Shown here: in pieces, positions 1 to 11,780 of the stretch | Layout of the letters: each line of letters opens with the position of its first letter | Position numbering within the stretch: position 1 is the stretch's first letter | Source: Branchiostoma floridae | Taxonomy: Eukaryota > Chordata > Leptocardii > Amphioxiformes > Branchiostomatidae | Direction of reading: 5' to 3' | NCBI RefSeq assembly: GCF_000003815.2 | Contig: NC_049984.1 | Coordinates: 15,814,360 to 15,878,359, forward strand | Length of the DNA: 64,000 bases | Made by a program: the position numbers and the translations under genes | The notes under the pieces: model-generated | What the model was told of the DNA's origin: nothing | Seen by the model: only the letters and a program-made list of their open reading frames with translations | Database searches by the model: none

Positions 1-818
1 GCCTTCTGTTAGTCCTCCGTGATTACTAAAATTATGATAGTAATAGACTAATAGCTCTGCCAAGTTTCATGAATCTCATGCTAATGGAAATGGGCCAAGG
101 GCATTACTTATCGAACGCCCCTCGTACACACTTCCGTTTTTCATGGAGGTAAAAATGATGAAACACGTGGTGTCAAATTAGATATAAAATACTCCATTCA
201 TGTCGTTTGTAAACATGTATTGATGTAATAACTTGTTGCTGTGGCTTAAGGAGTTATGACTTATGACTAAGGATAATTAATACTTATGTCTTTATCTATT
301 GCTCACGAGAACCTTTGCACAATATTAATACATTTCTAACATGTGTGCATGATCCAAGGTGCGTGACAATTCGTAGCGCATCATGATCCATTCACTATTA
401 TATTATATAGATATTTTAATCGGTCGAAAAATCGCAAAACTCAATAGATAAAAGAAGAAAAAAGTCCTCAGACGGTTAAAACAGATTAATGTGTAGGTAC
501 AAGATATGATTTGATTATAATCATTTTGTCTAACTTATCTTTTTAGTACTAGTCATAGGTGTCATTACATTTACGAGACATGTTTTATAATTGAGAGATA
601 ACAGACCGTGAGATGATGCCAAGGCGCCAGGCAATGAGTTAACACGCAAGGCACGCCCTGCTGTTCAGGAAAGAATCCCATCTAATTTTCGAGACATCTG
701 ATGACGATGACCTTTACAGTAATCTACGGCACCAATTGATAGATGAAAGCCTCTCTACCCGCGAAATGCAATCTTTGATCACGATTGGTGTACGTGTAAG
801 AATACAAGAGATCACTTA
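1..818. other. intergenic, no gene seen
   Basis: AT-rich sequence without a convincing exon, RNA gene or tandem repeat on either strand. Confidence 0.5.
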
Positions 819-821
819 TTA

Positions 822-1067
822 AGGTGCGCTCCCACCGCACTTGTGTCAAGCTTGCGTCACTGCGGTGTTCGAAAGATTCTCAACGAATTTCAGAGATAAA
901 GAACGAATTATCTTTATCTTTGTGTATTTTATTGTCTTCTTAGTCATACCTTTACGTATTACGCAATATCTAAATTATAAAAAATCGGAGCAAATAACTA
1001 AAAAGTGACGCAGTGAACGAACCCCGCAGTGACGCAAGCTTGACACAAGTGCGGTGGGAGCGCACCT
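822..1067. mobile_element. MITE, PIF/Harbinger-like, with TTA target duplication
   Basis: Terminal inverted repeats of about 48 bases (822-870 and 1019-1067) start AGGTGCGCTCCC and end GGGAGCGCACCT. They are nearly perfect and enclose a ~150-base AT-rich core with no coding capacity. The element is flanked by a TTA on both sides (819-821 and 1068-1070), the 3-base TWA duplication typical of PIF/Harbinger superfamily insertions. Superfamily assignment rests on the duplication and the structure only. An open frame across it on the minus strand is a by-product. Confidence 0.75.
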
Positions 1068-1070
1068 TTA

Positions 1071-2529
1071 GGTTGTATGTGTCCCTGTGATTTGTGCACA
1101 GTACATAGATCTCACAACGTGGGAACGTAGTATGAAGGGAATCGTACGCGTATTCGTAGCATGTAGTGACCTCTAGTGTACCCCTGTCGTTTGTACATAT
1201 ATATTTCTTACAGCAATGATGATGATAAATCTTACAGCATGGGAAGTTAGAAGAGCCCAACAGCTATTCGTCTCAGATACTGATATGAATCTTTTTATCG
1301 AAACCACCGTTGCCAACAGGAATAAATACTAGGCTTGTGGCTCCAAGTCTTTTTTGATACATCTTAAAAGAGGCTGCGCAATGTCAGATTGGATTTGATT
1401 ATCCCATATCTTCCTTTTGTTATCTTTTTGAAAACTTGAATTTATGCTTTGGTCTATCATTAAACTTTATAATTTTCATCTTCACGGAAGATAAATATGT
1501 TGCTTTTGCTCCGTTTCATCTTCTTCTTCTCCAAAGAAATAAGGTCAATGACTTTGCCAGAAGGATGTTACCACTGGTTAGTGGTTGAAAAGCAGACATT
1601 ATGCATTGTTTGATTGCATAATGTAGCAAGTAGCAGGACAGCTGGAGGTGGGGTCTGCTGACCACGCATATGAAAGAAGTAACAGTAATTTGGCTAGACT
1701 ATATGAAGATTTACTTACAAATTTAAATTAAATTTGCTTACAAATGTTACATTTTGATTTATTTTGCCAATTGCATATAGACATGTTCCTGCATTTTTTG
1801 TTTAAACAAAGAGCATTCTTCAAACCAAAAATACGAGCATCTGACTTTGGTATGATAGCGTGTGAAATAGCGCATATATATCAGGATTGAAGCTACTGGT
1901 AAAGTCGCACTAAATTTGAAATAAAAGGATGTGACAAAATGTATACCCTCGTACGTATGCGTACCCATAGATGACTTTGGATAACCTCTTCCATAGTTAC
2001 TCTATAGTATTCAATGCATGCCCCGCACTACAAGAGAAAACCTCACGCAAAGCTACCCTTATTTGGCTTGAAGTCTTCAAAGGTATAAAAATAGAAATGA
2101 TAAATGCATTATATATTCTCTAAACTAGACATCAGCCCACCGATTTGAATGATCATCAGATATACAAAACATAACCCACAGTCACGAAACCTCTGATTGC
2201 CAACAGGTCCTTTGTAACCAAACATACATTTGGCACGTAATATCACATTTTGGCACGCTTCCTATGCCTTGAAAGAAAGGGATCAAGACATTCAATTCAA
2301 CCAAGCCACCCAAACTACTTCGAAAACAAGCCACTCAAATGTCACCCGCGGCTGACTTGAGCCGAAGTTGTTAACTTCATTTCAGCGTTTGAATGGGCTC
2401 AGAGGCAATCATGGTTCGATCCACCGTCAACCAATCGTGGCCACCTGCCCATCCATTGTTGCTAGTCGTCACGACTCACGCTGCCGCACTCAGGACCATC
2501 TGTAGAGCGGGTAGATTTTATCGAAGCTG
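1071..2529. other. intergenic, no gene seen
   Basis: No exon-like frame with splice signals and no obvious repeat. Short frames here lack any recognisable domain. Confidence 0.45.
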
Positions 2530-2850
2530 CGGAACTGATTCGTGAGTTGTGTAACTAGTAGAGCGTTCGGCTCGGAATCGAGAGGAACCGAGTTCAATGC
2601 CCTCCGTGCCCTCGACGTTGTGCCCTTGGGAAAGTTACTCTACACGACCTTCTTCGCTTTACCCAGGTGTAAAATGGTACCTGACTTCGGTCGGGGGGGG
2701 GGGGGGGTCGTAAAAGAAAAAGAGACGCCCTTTACCTTCTGTCTACTCTGTGTATGTGGCACTGTTATATAAGCTTCTAACTTGAGTGCAGTGCAGTGCC
2801 ACACTGTGTCCTCGTCTTTACAACAAAATCTGTGCATCTGTGCATATTTG
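2530..2850 (+). mobile_element. tRNA-derived SINE (copy a)
   Basis: The head resembles a tRNA, with GTAGAGCGTTCGGCTCGGAATC followed at 2590 by a degraded B box (GAGTTCAATGCC). The body has TGTGCCCTTGGGAAAG, CAGGTGTAAAATGG and GTACCTGACTTCGG blocks and continues into a tail ending near CAGTGCCACACTGTGTCC. The same blocks recur at 3915-4170, 4850-4990, 5215-5360 and 12838-12976, which shows a dispersed family. The usual short G run inside the body is expanded to about 14 G here (near 2694-2707). The arrangement of tRNA head plus conserved central domain matches known animal SINEs; I cannot name the family. Confidence 0.65.
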
Positions 2851-2859
2851 AAAGAGCGA

Positions 2860-3600
2860 TAAAGGAATTTCAATGGGAAAAGCATGCATCTTTTACGCTT
2901 CGTTTGTTTTTTTAAGGCGTTTGCTCAGTGTACCACTTCTAAGCACTGAATTACGCTCTCTGTAGCAACATCTCTTCTTACTCAGTCAGAAACATCGAGC
3001 TTCAGCAAGTTCAACTATTTGTCCCATTAGGCAAAGCAGGGGTTACAAAAGGCTGCTAGGGAAAACTCCCTACCCCAATTAGCTGGAATGTTTTTTTTTT
3101 AATAACACTTGTATGTATTGCATCGTATTCTGTTTTAATGTCAAAGATAATGCGAATCCAGCTTAGGACGTGCCGTGGCTTCAGTAAGATACATGCGTAA
3201 AGCCTCGGAAAGTTTATTTTCAATCTTCAAAAAATTGGAAATTGTCGTTAAAAGCCCAGGCAGCAGCTGGGACTGAAGATATACTAAGTATAAACACGAT
3301 GGGGAATCTACCGATAGATCAAGACGGGTCCTGTGGATATACCAGTAACGTTTTCTTTGAAATCAAGGCAAATTACCTACCAGTACATACTGTTGGGACT
3401 GGGAGCTAACGTCGCATTTAGAAACCGGCACCTTGCCGGACTGTTTATGGATATGTATACGTACAAATATACACAAATAATATATGGTTAAAAGTCGTTC
3501 GTCGAGATTGCCTATTAGTCTTTTAACGTCGTCTGAATAAATTTTGAAAAATTAATGTCGGGAGAATCCTTTTCTTTTGGAGTTAGCTGAAAGTAGAGTA
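2860..3600. other. intergenic, no gene seen
   Basis: Nothing recognisable in this AT-rich stretch. Confidence 0.4.
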
Positions 3601-3609
3601 GGATGGATT

Positions 3610-3912
3610 GTAGGCTGCTCCTAGTGGCTTAGGGACCGTGAACCCTACGTGGTCCCGTGGTACATATTGTGGCCCCCGGGGTAATTTTTGGCCCGGTCGG
3701 GCACCGTGTTGAATCTAAGTCAGACTTAATTGATGAACCCGCGACCCGGTAACAAATAGACGCCATGACTTACCCGTTGGAACACCGCCCACTCCCTCGT
3801 CCCCCGCATGTATACGTGTACCCAGCAGTCCACCGGGACAAATTTGTGGCTGCGGAGCCCGGCAGGGGATACATCCCTGACGGGCATCGTCGCAATTGGG
3901 ACCTAAGCCTAA
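3610..3912 (-). repeat. dispersed repeat, second copy at 17490-17900
   Basis: Read on the minus strand this stretch contains AGGCTTAGGTCCCAATTG, then GCCCGTCAGGGATG, CCGGGCTCCGNAGCCA and TTGTTACCGGGTC. The same blocks in the same order occur on the plus strand at 17490-17900 (the first block also near 17508). It is therefore an interspersed repeat. No transposase or reverse transcriptase frame is visible. The open frames here on both strands (88 and 69 codons) are not supported as genes. Confidence 0.55.
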
Positions 3913-3914
3913 CC

Positions 3915-4170
3915 AAGTGCGGCGTCTGGCGTGGCTTAACAGGTAGAGCGTTCGGCTCGGAATCGCGTATCTAGAGGTCATGAGTTCGATCCCCGCCGTG
4001 CCCCCGACGTTGTGCCATTGGGAAAGGCACTTTACACGACCTTCCTCACTTCACCAAGAATGGGTCGGGAGGTACAAGACTACCTTTACCTCCTGTATGT
4101 ACCGTGTATGTGGCACTGCTGATATAAGTGACAGAACTTGAGTTCAGTGCCACATTGTCCTCGTTTGTCG
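3915..4170 (+). mobile_element. tRNA-derived SINE (copy b, best preserved head)
   Basis: This copy shows a clear A box region (GTGGCTTAACAGGTAGAGC, 3932-3950) and a good B box (GAGTTCGATCC, 3982-3992), spaced as in a tRNA gene with an extra-long anticodon region. The SINE body follows (TTGTGCCATTGGGAAAGGCA, CACGACCTTCCTCACTTCAC) and a tail ends in CAGTGCCACATTGTCCTCG near 4165. It shares head, body and tail with the copy at 2530. Part of the body is deleted around the GTGTAAAA block. Confidence 0.7.
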
Positions 4171-4730
4171 AAAAGCAAATATAAAAAGAAGTGCGAACCT
4201 TGCCTGGAGAGAAATCGGGAGCAAAGTCGTGAAACGGAAGGTCCTTAATGTGTGACAGGGGCTTACACCAACAACTTTGCTGTCTTGGATACAAAGCCAC
4301 AACTCTCTCACCGAGTGTCCTTCAGGTCTTACCTTGAAATTTTCAAAGGCTTTTTGATAATCCAAACATCCTGTACTCGTGTTGGTCCATAGCATGATTT
4401 GGCGGCTGTGGCCACATTGACTGCAGTATCGGTAATGCCACTATCTTTATGTGTTGTTTAGGAATTGGACAACGCTTTTGGTAAAACGTTATAGAATGTA
4501 CAATGGATAATTTGTAAGGGATCACTTGGAAAACAGTTACGTTAAATGAAGAAACCACCCTGGAGATTCATAGATAATTAATTGCATGGTAGTTTAGAAA
4601 TGGTTTTCATGTCAACTGCCACTCAACATCCACCATCTTGACTGCTGTGAAATGTAGAGGAGTGATATACACAGTTTCGCATGACCTGCCTTCTGGTATA
4701 CATTCTTGACCAACTTTCTACCAATTGTCC
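4171..4730. other. intergenic, no gene seen
   Basis: Several overlapping minus-strand frames of 70-85 codons occur here but none carries a domain or splice signals. Confidence 0.4.
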
Positions 4731-4734
4731 AAAT

Positions 4735-5365
4735 CCCGCCCGATGTTGAACGCCCCAGCACTGTGCCGTGCCCTAACCGTCGCGTCGTGTGGTATAGACT
4801 GCATGGTATTTGGTCTAGAACCCAAATGTCTGGCCATGGGTTTGCATACTTTTGTGCTACTTTTCTGTTGCCCTTTGAAAAGGCACTTTGCGGGACTTTT
4901 CTCGACCAGGTAAAAAAAAACTTGGCACCTGACTTCGCTTTTGGAGGTAAAAGGCCACAAAAGAAGAGGAATGGGCTTCATTAATTCACCTTCCAACACC
5001 GTGCCCTAAACACAGTGGATAGAAACCCTGTTGTTGTTGTTGTCTCTCTAAACGCTTCAAAACCTCGGTAATTGGTGCTTTCCTTCTCTTCCGTCTCTTT
5101 CTGCACTTCCATCTCATCTGCTCCTCACTCGCTACTGTTTCCAATTGGTCGACTTTTGCACACAGTAGGCGGTCGCTTAAACTCTCAGCGTAATTTAAGG
5201 ACATAAGTTTGTTTTTGTAGACACAGCCCTCTGTCCCTGAGGCCCCGGAAAGGCTTCACATGACTACCTTTACCTTCTGTCTGTCATTTGTATGCGGCAC
5301 TGTTGAAATAAGTCACTTACCTGTGTACAGTACCGCGTACAGTGCCCTTGTCTAAATTTAAACTT
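4735..5365 (+). repeat. decayed SINE fragments
   Basis: Two pieces of the SINE family are separated by ~230 bases. The body piece is at 4850-4990 (CCCTTTGAAAAGGCACTTTGC, then TGGCACCTGACTTCG). The tail piece is at 5215-5360 (CTACCTTTACCTTCTGTCTG, then GCGGCACTGTTGAAATAAGT). The intervening sequence includes a short GTT repeat (about 5030-5042). Probably one old SINE interrupted by an insertion, or two fragments. Confidence 0.45.
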
Positions 5366-5379
5366 AAAAAAAACCAAGA

Positions 5380-7125
5380 CGTTGAAATGCCTTAAGTGGG
5401 GATGTACAGGTGTGATAATGCAAAGAGCTTTCGCCAACTTTGTTGTAAGTGGTGGTCTTCTACTGCACGGGGACACTGTAAAGGCTGGCTATCTTTAAAG
5501 TCTACATCAACAGCATGTTAATCACCGTCAACGGTTGAAAATTTAATGTTTGTAATGTGATATACCAGAGCGCTTTCCGTCAACTCTGTGGTAAATGGTG
5601 GTCGTCTACTGCATGGGCACATTACAAAGGCTGCCTATCTTTAGAACCTGCATCCTGAGCATGCTAAGTACCATCAACGGTTGAAATGTTTTCCAACCAC
5701 TTTACTTAGGCCTTTTTTCTTGATACTTAACATATACGGTGCCCTTTCGTGAAGTTTTGTGGGCATCAACTTTACATCCGTCCTATTTGTATCCATTCTA
5801 TCATAGCTTCAGTAACAGCTTTGATCGCTTTCGAGCAAAATACCCTGCAGAGAAGCGACCGGTCTTTGGTACCAAAGTCAAAGAAGCGGACAGAAGCTTG
5901 GAAAGGGTGGATACCAGGGTAGACATCGCATGATCTATTGTCAACTCACAAACTACAAAACTTGACATCACGGCTTCCGAATGTTCTCTTACGTCGAAAT
6001 AATGTATCTATATGTATTTAAAAGCCTATCGCTAGTCACGCACAAGGAATTAAAGAAAACGTTTTACGACGATATGTCTTTATGAATGTGCTTAAAAATC
6101 GGATTCCGTGTATTGACCGCTGGTAGCTTTTCTTACATATTGAACGTAACCCAGAGTAACCGGGTGCTCAGTGAATGGAGTTGTATCGGCATGATATTGT
6201 GGAAAGCTTTCCGTCAATTGTGGTAGGTGGTGGCCGTCTACTAGTTTACTGCAAATTACAAAGGTTGCCCATCTTTAGCACCGGCTAAGTACTATCAACG
6301 GTTGAAGTGCTTGTCAGCCACTTTACGTAAGCCATATTCTTGATACTTAACATACACGGTGCCCTTTCGTAAAGCTTTGTGCAATTGTGGGCATCGCCTC
6401 TGCATCCGCCCTATTTGTATCAATTCTATTATTATATAGCTTCGGTTTACTGCTTTGATCGCTTCCGTGCGGAGTATACAGTGCAGAGAAGCGCCCAAAG
6501 TCAAAGAAGCGGGAAGGAGATATGAAAGGGAGGGTGCCAGGGTAGACATTGCATGATCGAAATATTGTCAACAAACGTGACATGTCGGTAACCAAATTTT
6601 CTCTTGCGTTCAAATAAATATATGTGAATTTAACTTAAAATTCTATCGCCAGTCACGCACAATGAAGCAACCTGAATTAGAAAAAAAAATTTCAATTTTT
6701 TTTATCTTTATGTTTTCACGACTATGCTTTACCAATACTTTGCGTGTGGTTTAACAACAGATTTCTTGTAGTGACCACTGTAACTGTAAGTTGTGATTCC
6801 TAGAGTAACCGCAGGTGCTCGGTGAAAGCAGTTCAATATGTGGATTTAAAGGTGTAAAACCGAGGAAAGCTTGATAATGGTGGCCTTCTACTGATATATC
6901 ACACTGCAAAGTCCGCCTTCATCAACAGCATGCTAACGTACTGTAGTTTACGCTCGAAATGCCAGCCGCTTTACTTTGGCCATATTCTTGATACTTTACA
7001 TAAACGGTGCCCTTTCTTGAAGATTTGTGGATCTGCCTCTGCATCTGTCCTATTTGTTTCCATCTTATTCTAGCTACTATTCTAGCCTTCCCCTTTGACC
7101 GCTCAAGTGGCAAAATAAAGGAGAT
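5380..7125. repeat. tandem array, ~640-base unit, about three copies
   Basis: The block ACGGTGCCCTTTCNTGAAG recurs at 5738, 6357 and 7005, and each is preceded by a shared stretch with GTGGTGGNCNTCTACTG and a TCAACGGTTGAAA-like motif. The first copy also has its 5' part duplicated (5400-5530 and 5560-5690). Spacings are about 620 and 650 bases. On the minus strand all copies can be read as a peptide containing RKGTVYVKYQE, which may be a relic of a coding element or simply the result of similarity. No domain recognised. Confidence 0.6.
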
Positions 7126-7429
7126 TAGTTTTTAACTAGAAAGGCCGACATTTGCTTGAGAGCAAATACAGCATATTTCAGCCATCTCCCTCATGCAACA
7201 ATAGGCCTTGAGGTCGTTGACCCCTTTGGCCATTGGAAAATGACCAAAAAAATCCCAAATATATCATTTTAAAGTGGTCCATGCCCAAAAGTATACATGG
7301 GTCATTTGAATAGATATCTAGAGCACCTCTTTACCAATTTACGGGTCCTCATCTCACCTCACCTAGTCCCATCCTCATCAGGAGGGTCGGGGACTATGGT
7401 TGCCTCCAGCACAAGTCTTAATTTACGGG

Positions 7430-8275
7430 TCATTAGGTTGTAAATCGAGGGAACAGGAGCCAAAAATGTTCAAATTTTGTCAAAAAATGGCCATAAAATC
7501 GCAAAATTAAGCATTTTGTTGTACCGTATGGGAAAACTTTTATTGAATTTATGTGCACATAATTGAAGGGCACTTTTATACCAAATTTCAGATCATATGG
7601 TTGTAAAACGAGGCTACAGGAGCCAAAAATGTCCTTTTTTGGTCAAAAAATGGCCAAAAATCGCAAAATTAAGTATTTTGTTGTACCGTATGGGAAGCCT
7701 TTTATTGAATTTATGTGCAAATAATTGAAGGGCACTTTTATACTAAATTTCAGATCATATGGTTGTAAAACGAGGCTACAGGAGCCAAAAATGTCCTTTT
7801 TTGGTCAAAAAATGGCCAAAAATCGCAAAATTAAGTATTTTGTTGTACCGTATGGGAAACCTTTTATTGAATTTATGTGCAAATAATTGAAGGGCACTTT
7901 TATACCAAATTTCAGATCATTTGGTTGTAAAACGAGGCTACAGGAGCCAAAAATGTCCTTTTTTGGTTAAAAAAAATGGCCAAAAATCGCAAAATTAAGC
8001 ATTTTGTTGTATTGTATGGGAAAACTGTTATTGAATTTATGTGCACATAATTGAAGGGCACTTTTATACCAAATTTCAGATCATTTGGTTGTAAAACGAG
8101 GCTACAGGAGCCAAAAATGTTTTTTTGGTCAAAAAATGGCCCAAAATCGCAAAATTAAGCATTTTGTTGTACCGTATGCCAAAACTGTTATTGAATCTAG
8201 GTGAGCATATGATCAAGGCACCTCTGTACCAAATTCCATGTCATTCGGCTGTAATACCAGGGCACAGGAGCCCGA
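7430..8275 (+). repeat. central direct repeats, ~162-base unit, five copies
   Basis: The block AGGAGCCAAAAATG recurs near 7455, 7619, 7781, 7942 and 8106, giving spacings of 161-165 bases. Each unit also contains ATCGCAAAATTAAG, TTTTGTTGTACCGTATGGG and TTCAGATCATNTGGTTGTAA. The inner copies are almost identical, the outer ones diverged. A further degraded unit start follows at ~8267 and a partial one precedes the array near 7215. Confidence 0.85.
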
Positions 8276-8433
8276 AATATACATGACAAAAACCTCAATA
8301 AAATCATTTTAAAGGCAGATATGAAAAAAATGAAAAAAAACACCTGGGGGTATTGGCTTACTCTATCTTTGTGCCACATTTCAAGTCAATCGGTTAAACA
8401 ATGGCGGAGTTGATTCGATTTGAAGATTTGACA

Positions 8434-8594
<161 letters not shown>

Positions 8595-8611
8595 CACATT
8601 ACGAATACAAT

Positions 8612-8645
8612 ATATTTCACCATACCTATGGTATGGCTGAAATAT
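8612..8645. repeat. imperfect 34-base terminal palindrome
   Basis: ATATTTCACCATACC pairs with GGTATGGCTGAAATAT around a short TAT loop, with one bulged base. It marks the 3' end of the HINE-like element and recurs at 56884-56910. Confidence 0.75.
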
Positions 8646-8756
8646 AATGATGTGGAAGTAGCTCTGCTATATATAGTTCGCAGCGAGTTCACCCCCTATC
8701 TGGAATGGGGGGGGGGGGCTCGTTAATTGGATATCTCTGAATCATTAAAGGGGGAA

Positions 8757-8888
8757 ATTAGTAGAAATTGGACAGATATACATGCATAACATGCCTGACA
8801 AACTAGCCGTACGATGAGTATGGTTTGTGACCCAGCTAACCTTTCTGGCATGTTATCTGTCTATATCTATAAAATTTCTACTATTTTT
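8757..8888. mobile_element. short hairpin MITE
   Basis: AATTAGTAGAAATT at the left and AAATTTCTACTATTTTT at the right are complementary, and AACATGCC / GGCATGTT pair further in. The arms are about 40 bases with a 3-4-base indel, around a ~45-base loop. No flanking duplication is certain. Confidence 0.55.
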
Positions 8889-8889
8889 C

Positions 8890-9838
8890 CAGCAACCTTT
8901 GGGGCCTGGCATGATCAATAAGTTGTTGGTAAGCGCTTTATTTTGTGTACGGATATAGAGTGTTAAATTGTAACATAACAAAGAAATAATAATATTTTTT
9001 CAAGCCTTGTGCATTTTGCTGTCACATTAATCTCGTACAGTCTGCATGACATTCCCATCATAAAGTCAAGGGTAGCAGAAATTCACTTCAGAGCGCGCAG
9101 CTACGCCGCCAACGAACCTAAATCCAGTGAGATACTCCTTTACAACCAGTCCTCGAGAACTTCATCATGCAAATGTGGAGTGAGAAGCAAAGAAGAGCTG
9201 CCAATATCGATTTTTTTTCCACAAGTTGCCTTGGACACGGCCACTGGTCAAATCTTGCCTGACCTCGACCTTTTCGGAGTTTGACTTATAAGTTGCAGCC
9301 GACCTTTTGGTCGTAAAGCTCGGGGTTATACATATACTCCTGTTTGAAGTTTAGGGGCAGGTCGTATCCTCTTAATGGATGGAGTGGCTGAAAGTATTGC
9401 CGTAACCTCAGAAGGTGGCTCAATAGAGATAGCTTAGGGGAAAAAACCCCTGCATATGAAACATCGCCCTATGAATGTAAAAAGAGCAATTTCTCATCTT
9501 CGTTCTTTGCAGTGCATTGCTAAAGAGATACTGCACTATATAGCAGATAGAAAGGCTTAACATACAATCAGTCATTATATCCGTGTTTCCGTAGTCGTAA
9601 GTTCATCGAAGATAGACGGGTATTATTGTGTTCATTGCTTTCTTATTGTTGATATGCATCGTGTACATCTCTCGACTGGGGAAAGAAACTTTATTCACTT
9701 TTAACATTTTATATTCACATTCTATTGCTTCTCGGTTGCTTTTTGATGTAAGTTTTGTCTTACAATGGAAAGTCTAAACGAAAATGAGCTCTTATAAAAT
9801 ACATTTGTAAAAGAAGTTGTGAATAATGTACGTACAAA
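8890..9838. other. intergenic, no gene seen
   Basis: A 91-codon plus-strand frame at 9009-9284 has no recognisable domain and no clear splice context; near 9120-9135 it contains a block (TCCAGTGAGATACT) shared with the dispersed repeat starting at 17489. Confidence 0.4.
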
Positions 9839-9839
9839 T

Positions 9840-10480
9840 CGAAAGATGGGATACAGTGGACACTCTGGACACAGCTATTGAGGACCTAGACTTTGCGATG
9901 ATCTGGCACTTCTTCCACGCAACCACGGGCAGATACACGATAAAACAGCTCATCTTGACACAGCAGCAATTAGCACAGGACTCAATATCAAAGAAAGAAG
10001 ACTAAACTCATGAAAATCACCACTACAAACAATGCACCGGTCACAAACAAAGGGATATAAGTGGATGAGTTCTTTGTGTACCAATCCGAGACATGGAGAA
10101 CCACAAAAGCAACACAGCACAGGATACAAACCTTCATTAACACCTGTCTGAAGAAGATCTTTAAAATCAAGTGGTCAGGCAAGACTTGAGCTGTGGGACA
10201 GACCCGGACAAAAATCAGTGGTCAGTCAGATCCTCAAGAGGAAGTGCTCCTGGATAGAGCAGACACTCTGAAAGCCACCATCCAGCATTACACACCAGGC
10301 CCTAACCTGGAACCCCACAGGGCAAATGAAAGAGGGGAGGACCAAGAACAGCTGGAGAAGGGACACTGAGGGATAGATGAGGAGCATCAGTAACAGCTGG
10401 CACGACCTGAGAAGGAAGACCCATACCAGAGACGTGTACAGTGGAGGACTATCATCGGCGGCCCGGGTGCAAAGGGCCTA
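9840..10480 (+). pseudogene. degraded non-LTR retrotransposon reverse transcriptase (3' part)
   Basis: Translating across frameshifts gives the C-terminal half of an endonuclease/reverse-transcriptase polyprotein. IEDLDFA followed by DDL (9879-9912, one frame change) is the RT motif around the catalytic FADD. It is followed by VDEFFVY (~10062), SETWRTTKATQHRIQTF (~10088-10137), NTCLKKIFKIKW (~10140-10175), a region like LTWNPQGK (LEPHRANERG, ~10310) and WRTIIGGPGAKGLS (~10444-10485). These are hallmark blocks of RTE/BovB-like (CFDP2-like) LINEs. Frame changes and an in-frame stop after GKT show it is dead. The 5' endonuclease domain was not found. The clade name is from memory of the family and should be treated as likely, not certain. 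Confidence 0.75.
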
Positions 10481-10485
10481 AGTAC

Positions 10486-11220
10486 AGTGGAAAACGAACA
10501 CACATTTTATTTCCAACTATTCATTTGACCACCATGAATGAAGTACATTGCCTAAAGACGTCACCACAGCCTGCCCCAACTTTCCCTTCTTCACGGACTT
10601 ACAGAAAGCCACTTTTCTCTAAAAAAAACGAGATATCAAACCCAACTCGTCTAGACATATAGCCAACACTAATTTCTTTTGTAGTTTGTTATGATAACGC
10701 CAATCAGCTGACCACTGTCTCATGCGTGTCTCCTATGTTTCTACCATGTTCTTACAATTAGTCTTCAAGTATTTTTATAGCTAAAGTTGTGCGAGTAATT
10801 CTCAGAGTTCTCGATTTGCCAGATGTATAGACAAGGTTTTATTTCCCATGTGATCCAACAATCATTAGTGCCAGACAGTTAAAAACTAGTTCGGCAGCCT
10901 GACTCAACCCACCGGGACTATCGGCTAAGTAGCAAGGCGTGGAAGGTATTAGAGCTGATAGGTATTAACAACTGGGCCGATGGTTATATTGCCACTCCTC
11001 TCACGCATACCATCAGGCCTTCACCCTGTTATTGGTCGTTAAAAAAACTTATATATGAAGACAGGTCAGCCTGGATCATGCTTTTAAGATTGTTTTCTTG
11101 TCTCCAATTTCACATCACTTTCATATGAGTTATAGCGACAATGATACATAGAATGTAATAGGGGGTAGCAGACTATATAATATAAATAAACTTTCATTCA
11201 TTTCAGCTTTCAAACTGTCA
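10486..11220. other. intergenic, no gene seen
   Basis: Nothing recognisable. The sequence could include the untranslated tail of the LINE relic. Confidence 0.35.
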
Positions 11221-11780
11221 CTCTCTCTCTGTCTCGCTCACTTGCTCCATCACTTATCCATTCATTCATTCACTCACTCACACTCTCTCTCCCTTTCTCG
11301 CGCGCTAACACATTCGATTACTCACCGTCGCTCGCTCACTTCCTCGCTCACTCACTCACTCACCCATTTATCAATTCACACTCTCATTCATTCACTCAAT
11401 CACTCACTCACTCACCCATTTATTAATCCACACTCTCATTCATTCACTCGATCACTCACTCACTCACTCACTCACTCACCCATTTATTAATTCACACTCT
11501 CATTCATTCACTCAATCACTTACTAACTCACCCATTTATTAATTCACACTCTCATTCATTCACTCAATCACTCAATCACTCACTCACTTACTCACTTACT
11601 CACTCACTCACTCACCCATTTATTAATTCACACTCTCATTCATTCACTCAATCACTTACTAACTCACCCATTTATTAATTCACACTCTCATTCATTTGTT
11701 CACTCACTCACTCACTCACTCACTCACTCACTCACTCACTCACTCACTCACTCACTCACTCACTCACTCACTCACTCACT
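11221..11780 (+). repeat. (TCAC/ACTC)-rich compound minisatellite
   Basis: A 4-base ACTC periodicity runs through the whole block. Nested in it is a longer unit containing CCCATTTATTAATTCACAC and TCTCATTCATTCACTCAATC, repeated about six times (near 11365, 11414, 11479, 11529, 11618 and 11667) with variable numbers of ACTC between copies. The last ~80 bases are pure ACTC. The 82-codon frame of His/Ser/Leu/Thr repeats is an artefact. Confidence 0.9.

Noticed and set aside
3715-3981. 88-codon minus-strand frame with clustered cysteines
   Set aside because: Lies in an interspersed repeat whose other copy (17490-17905) does not keep the frame.
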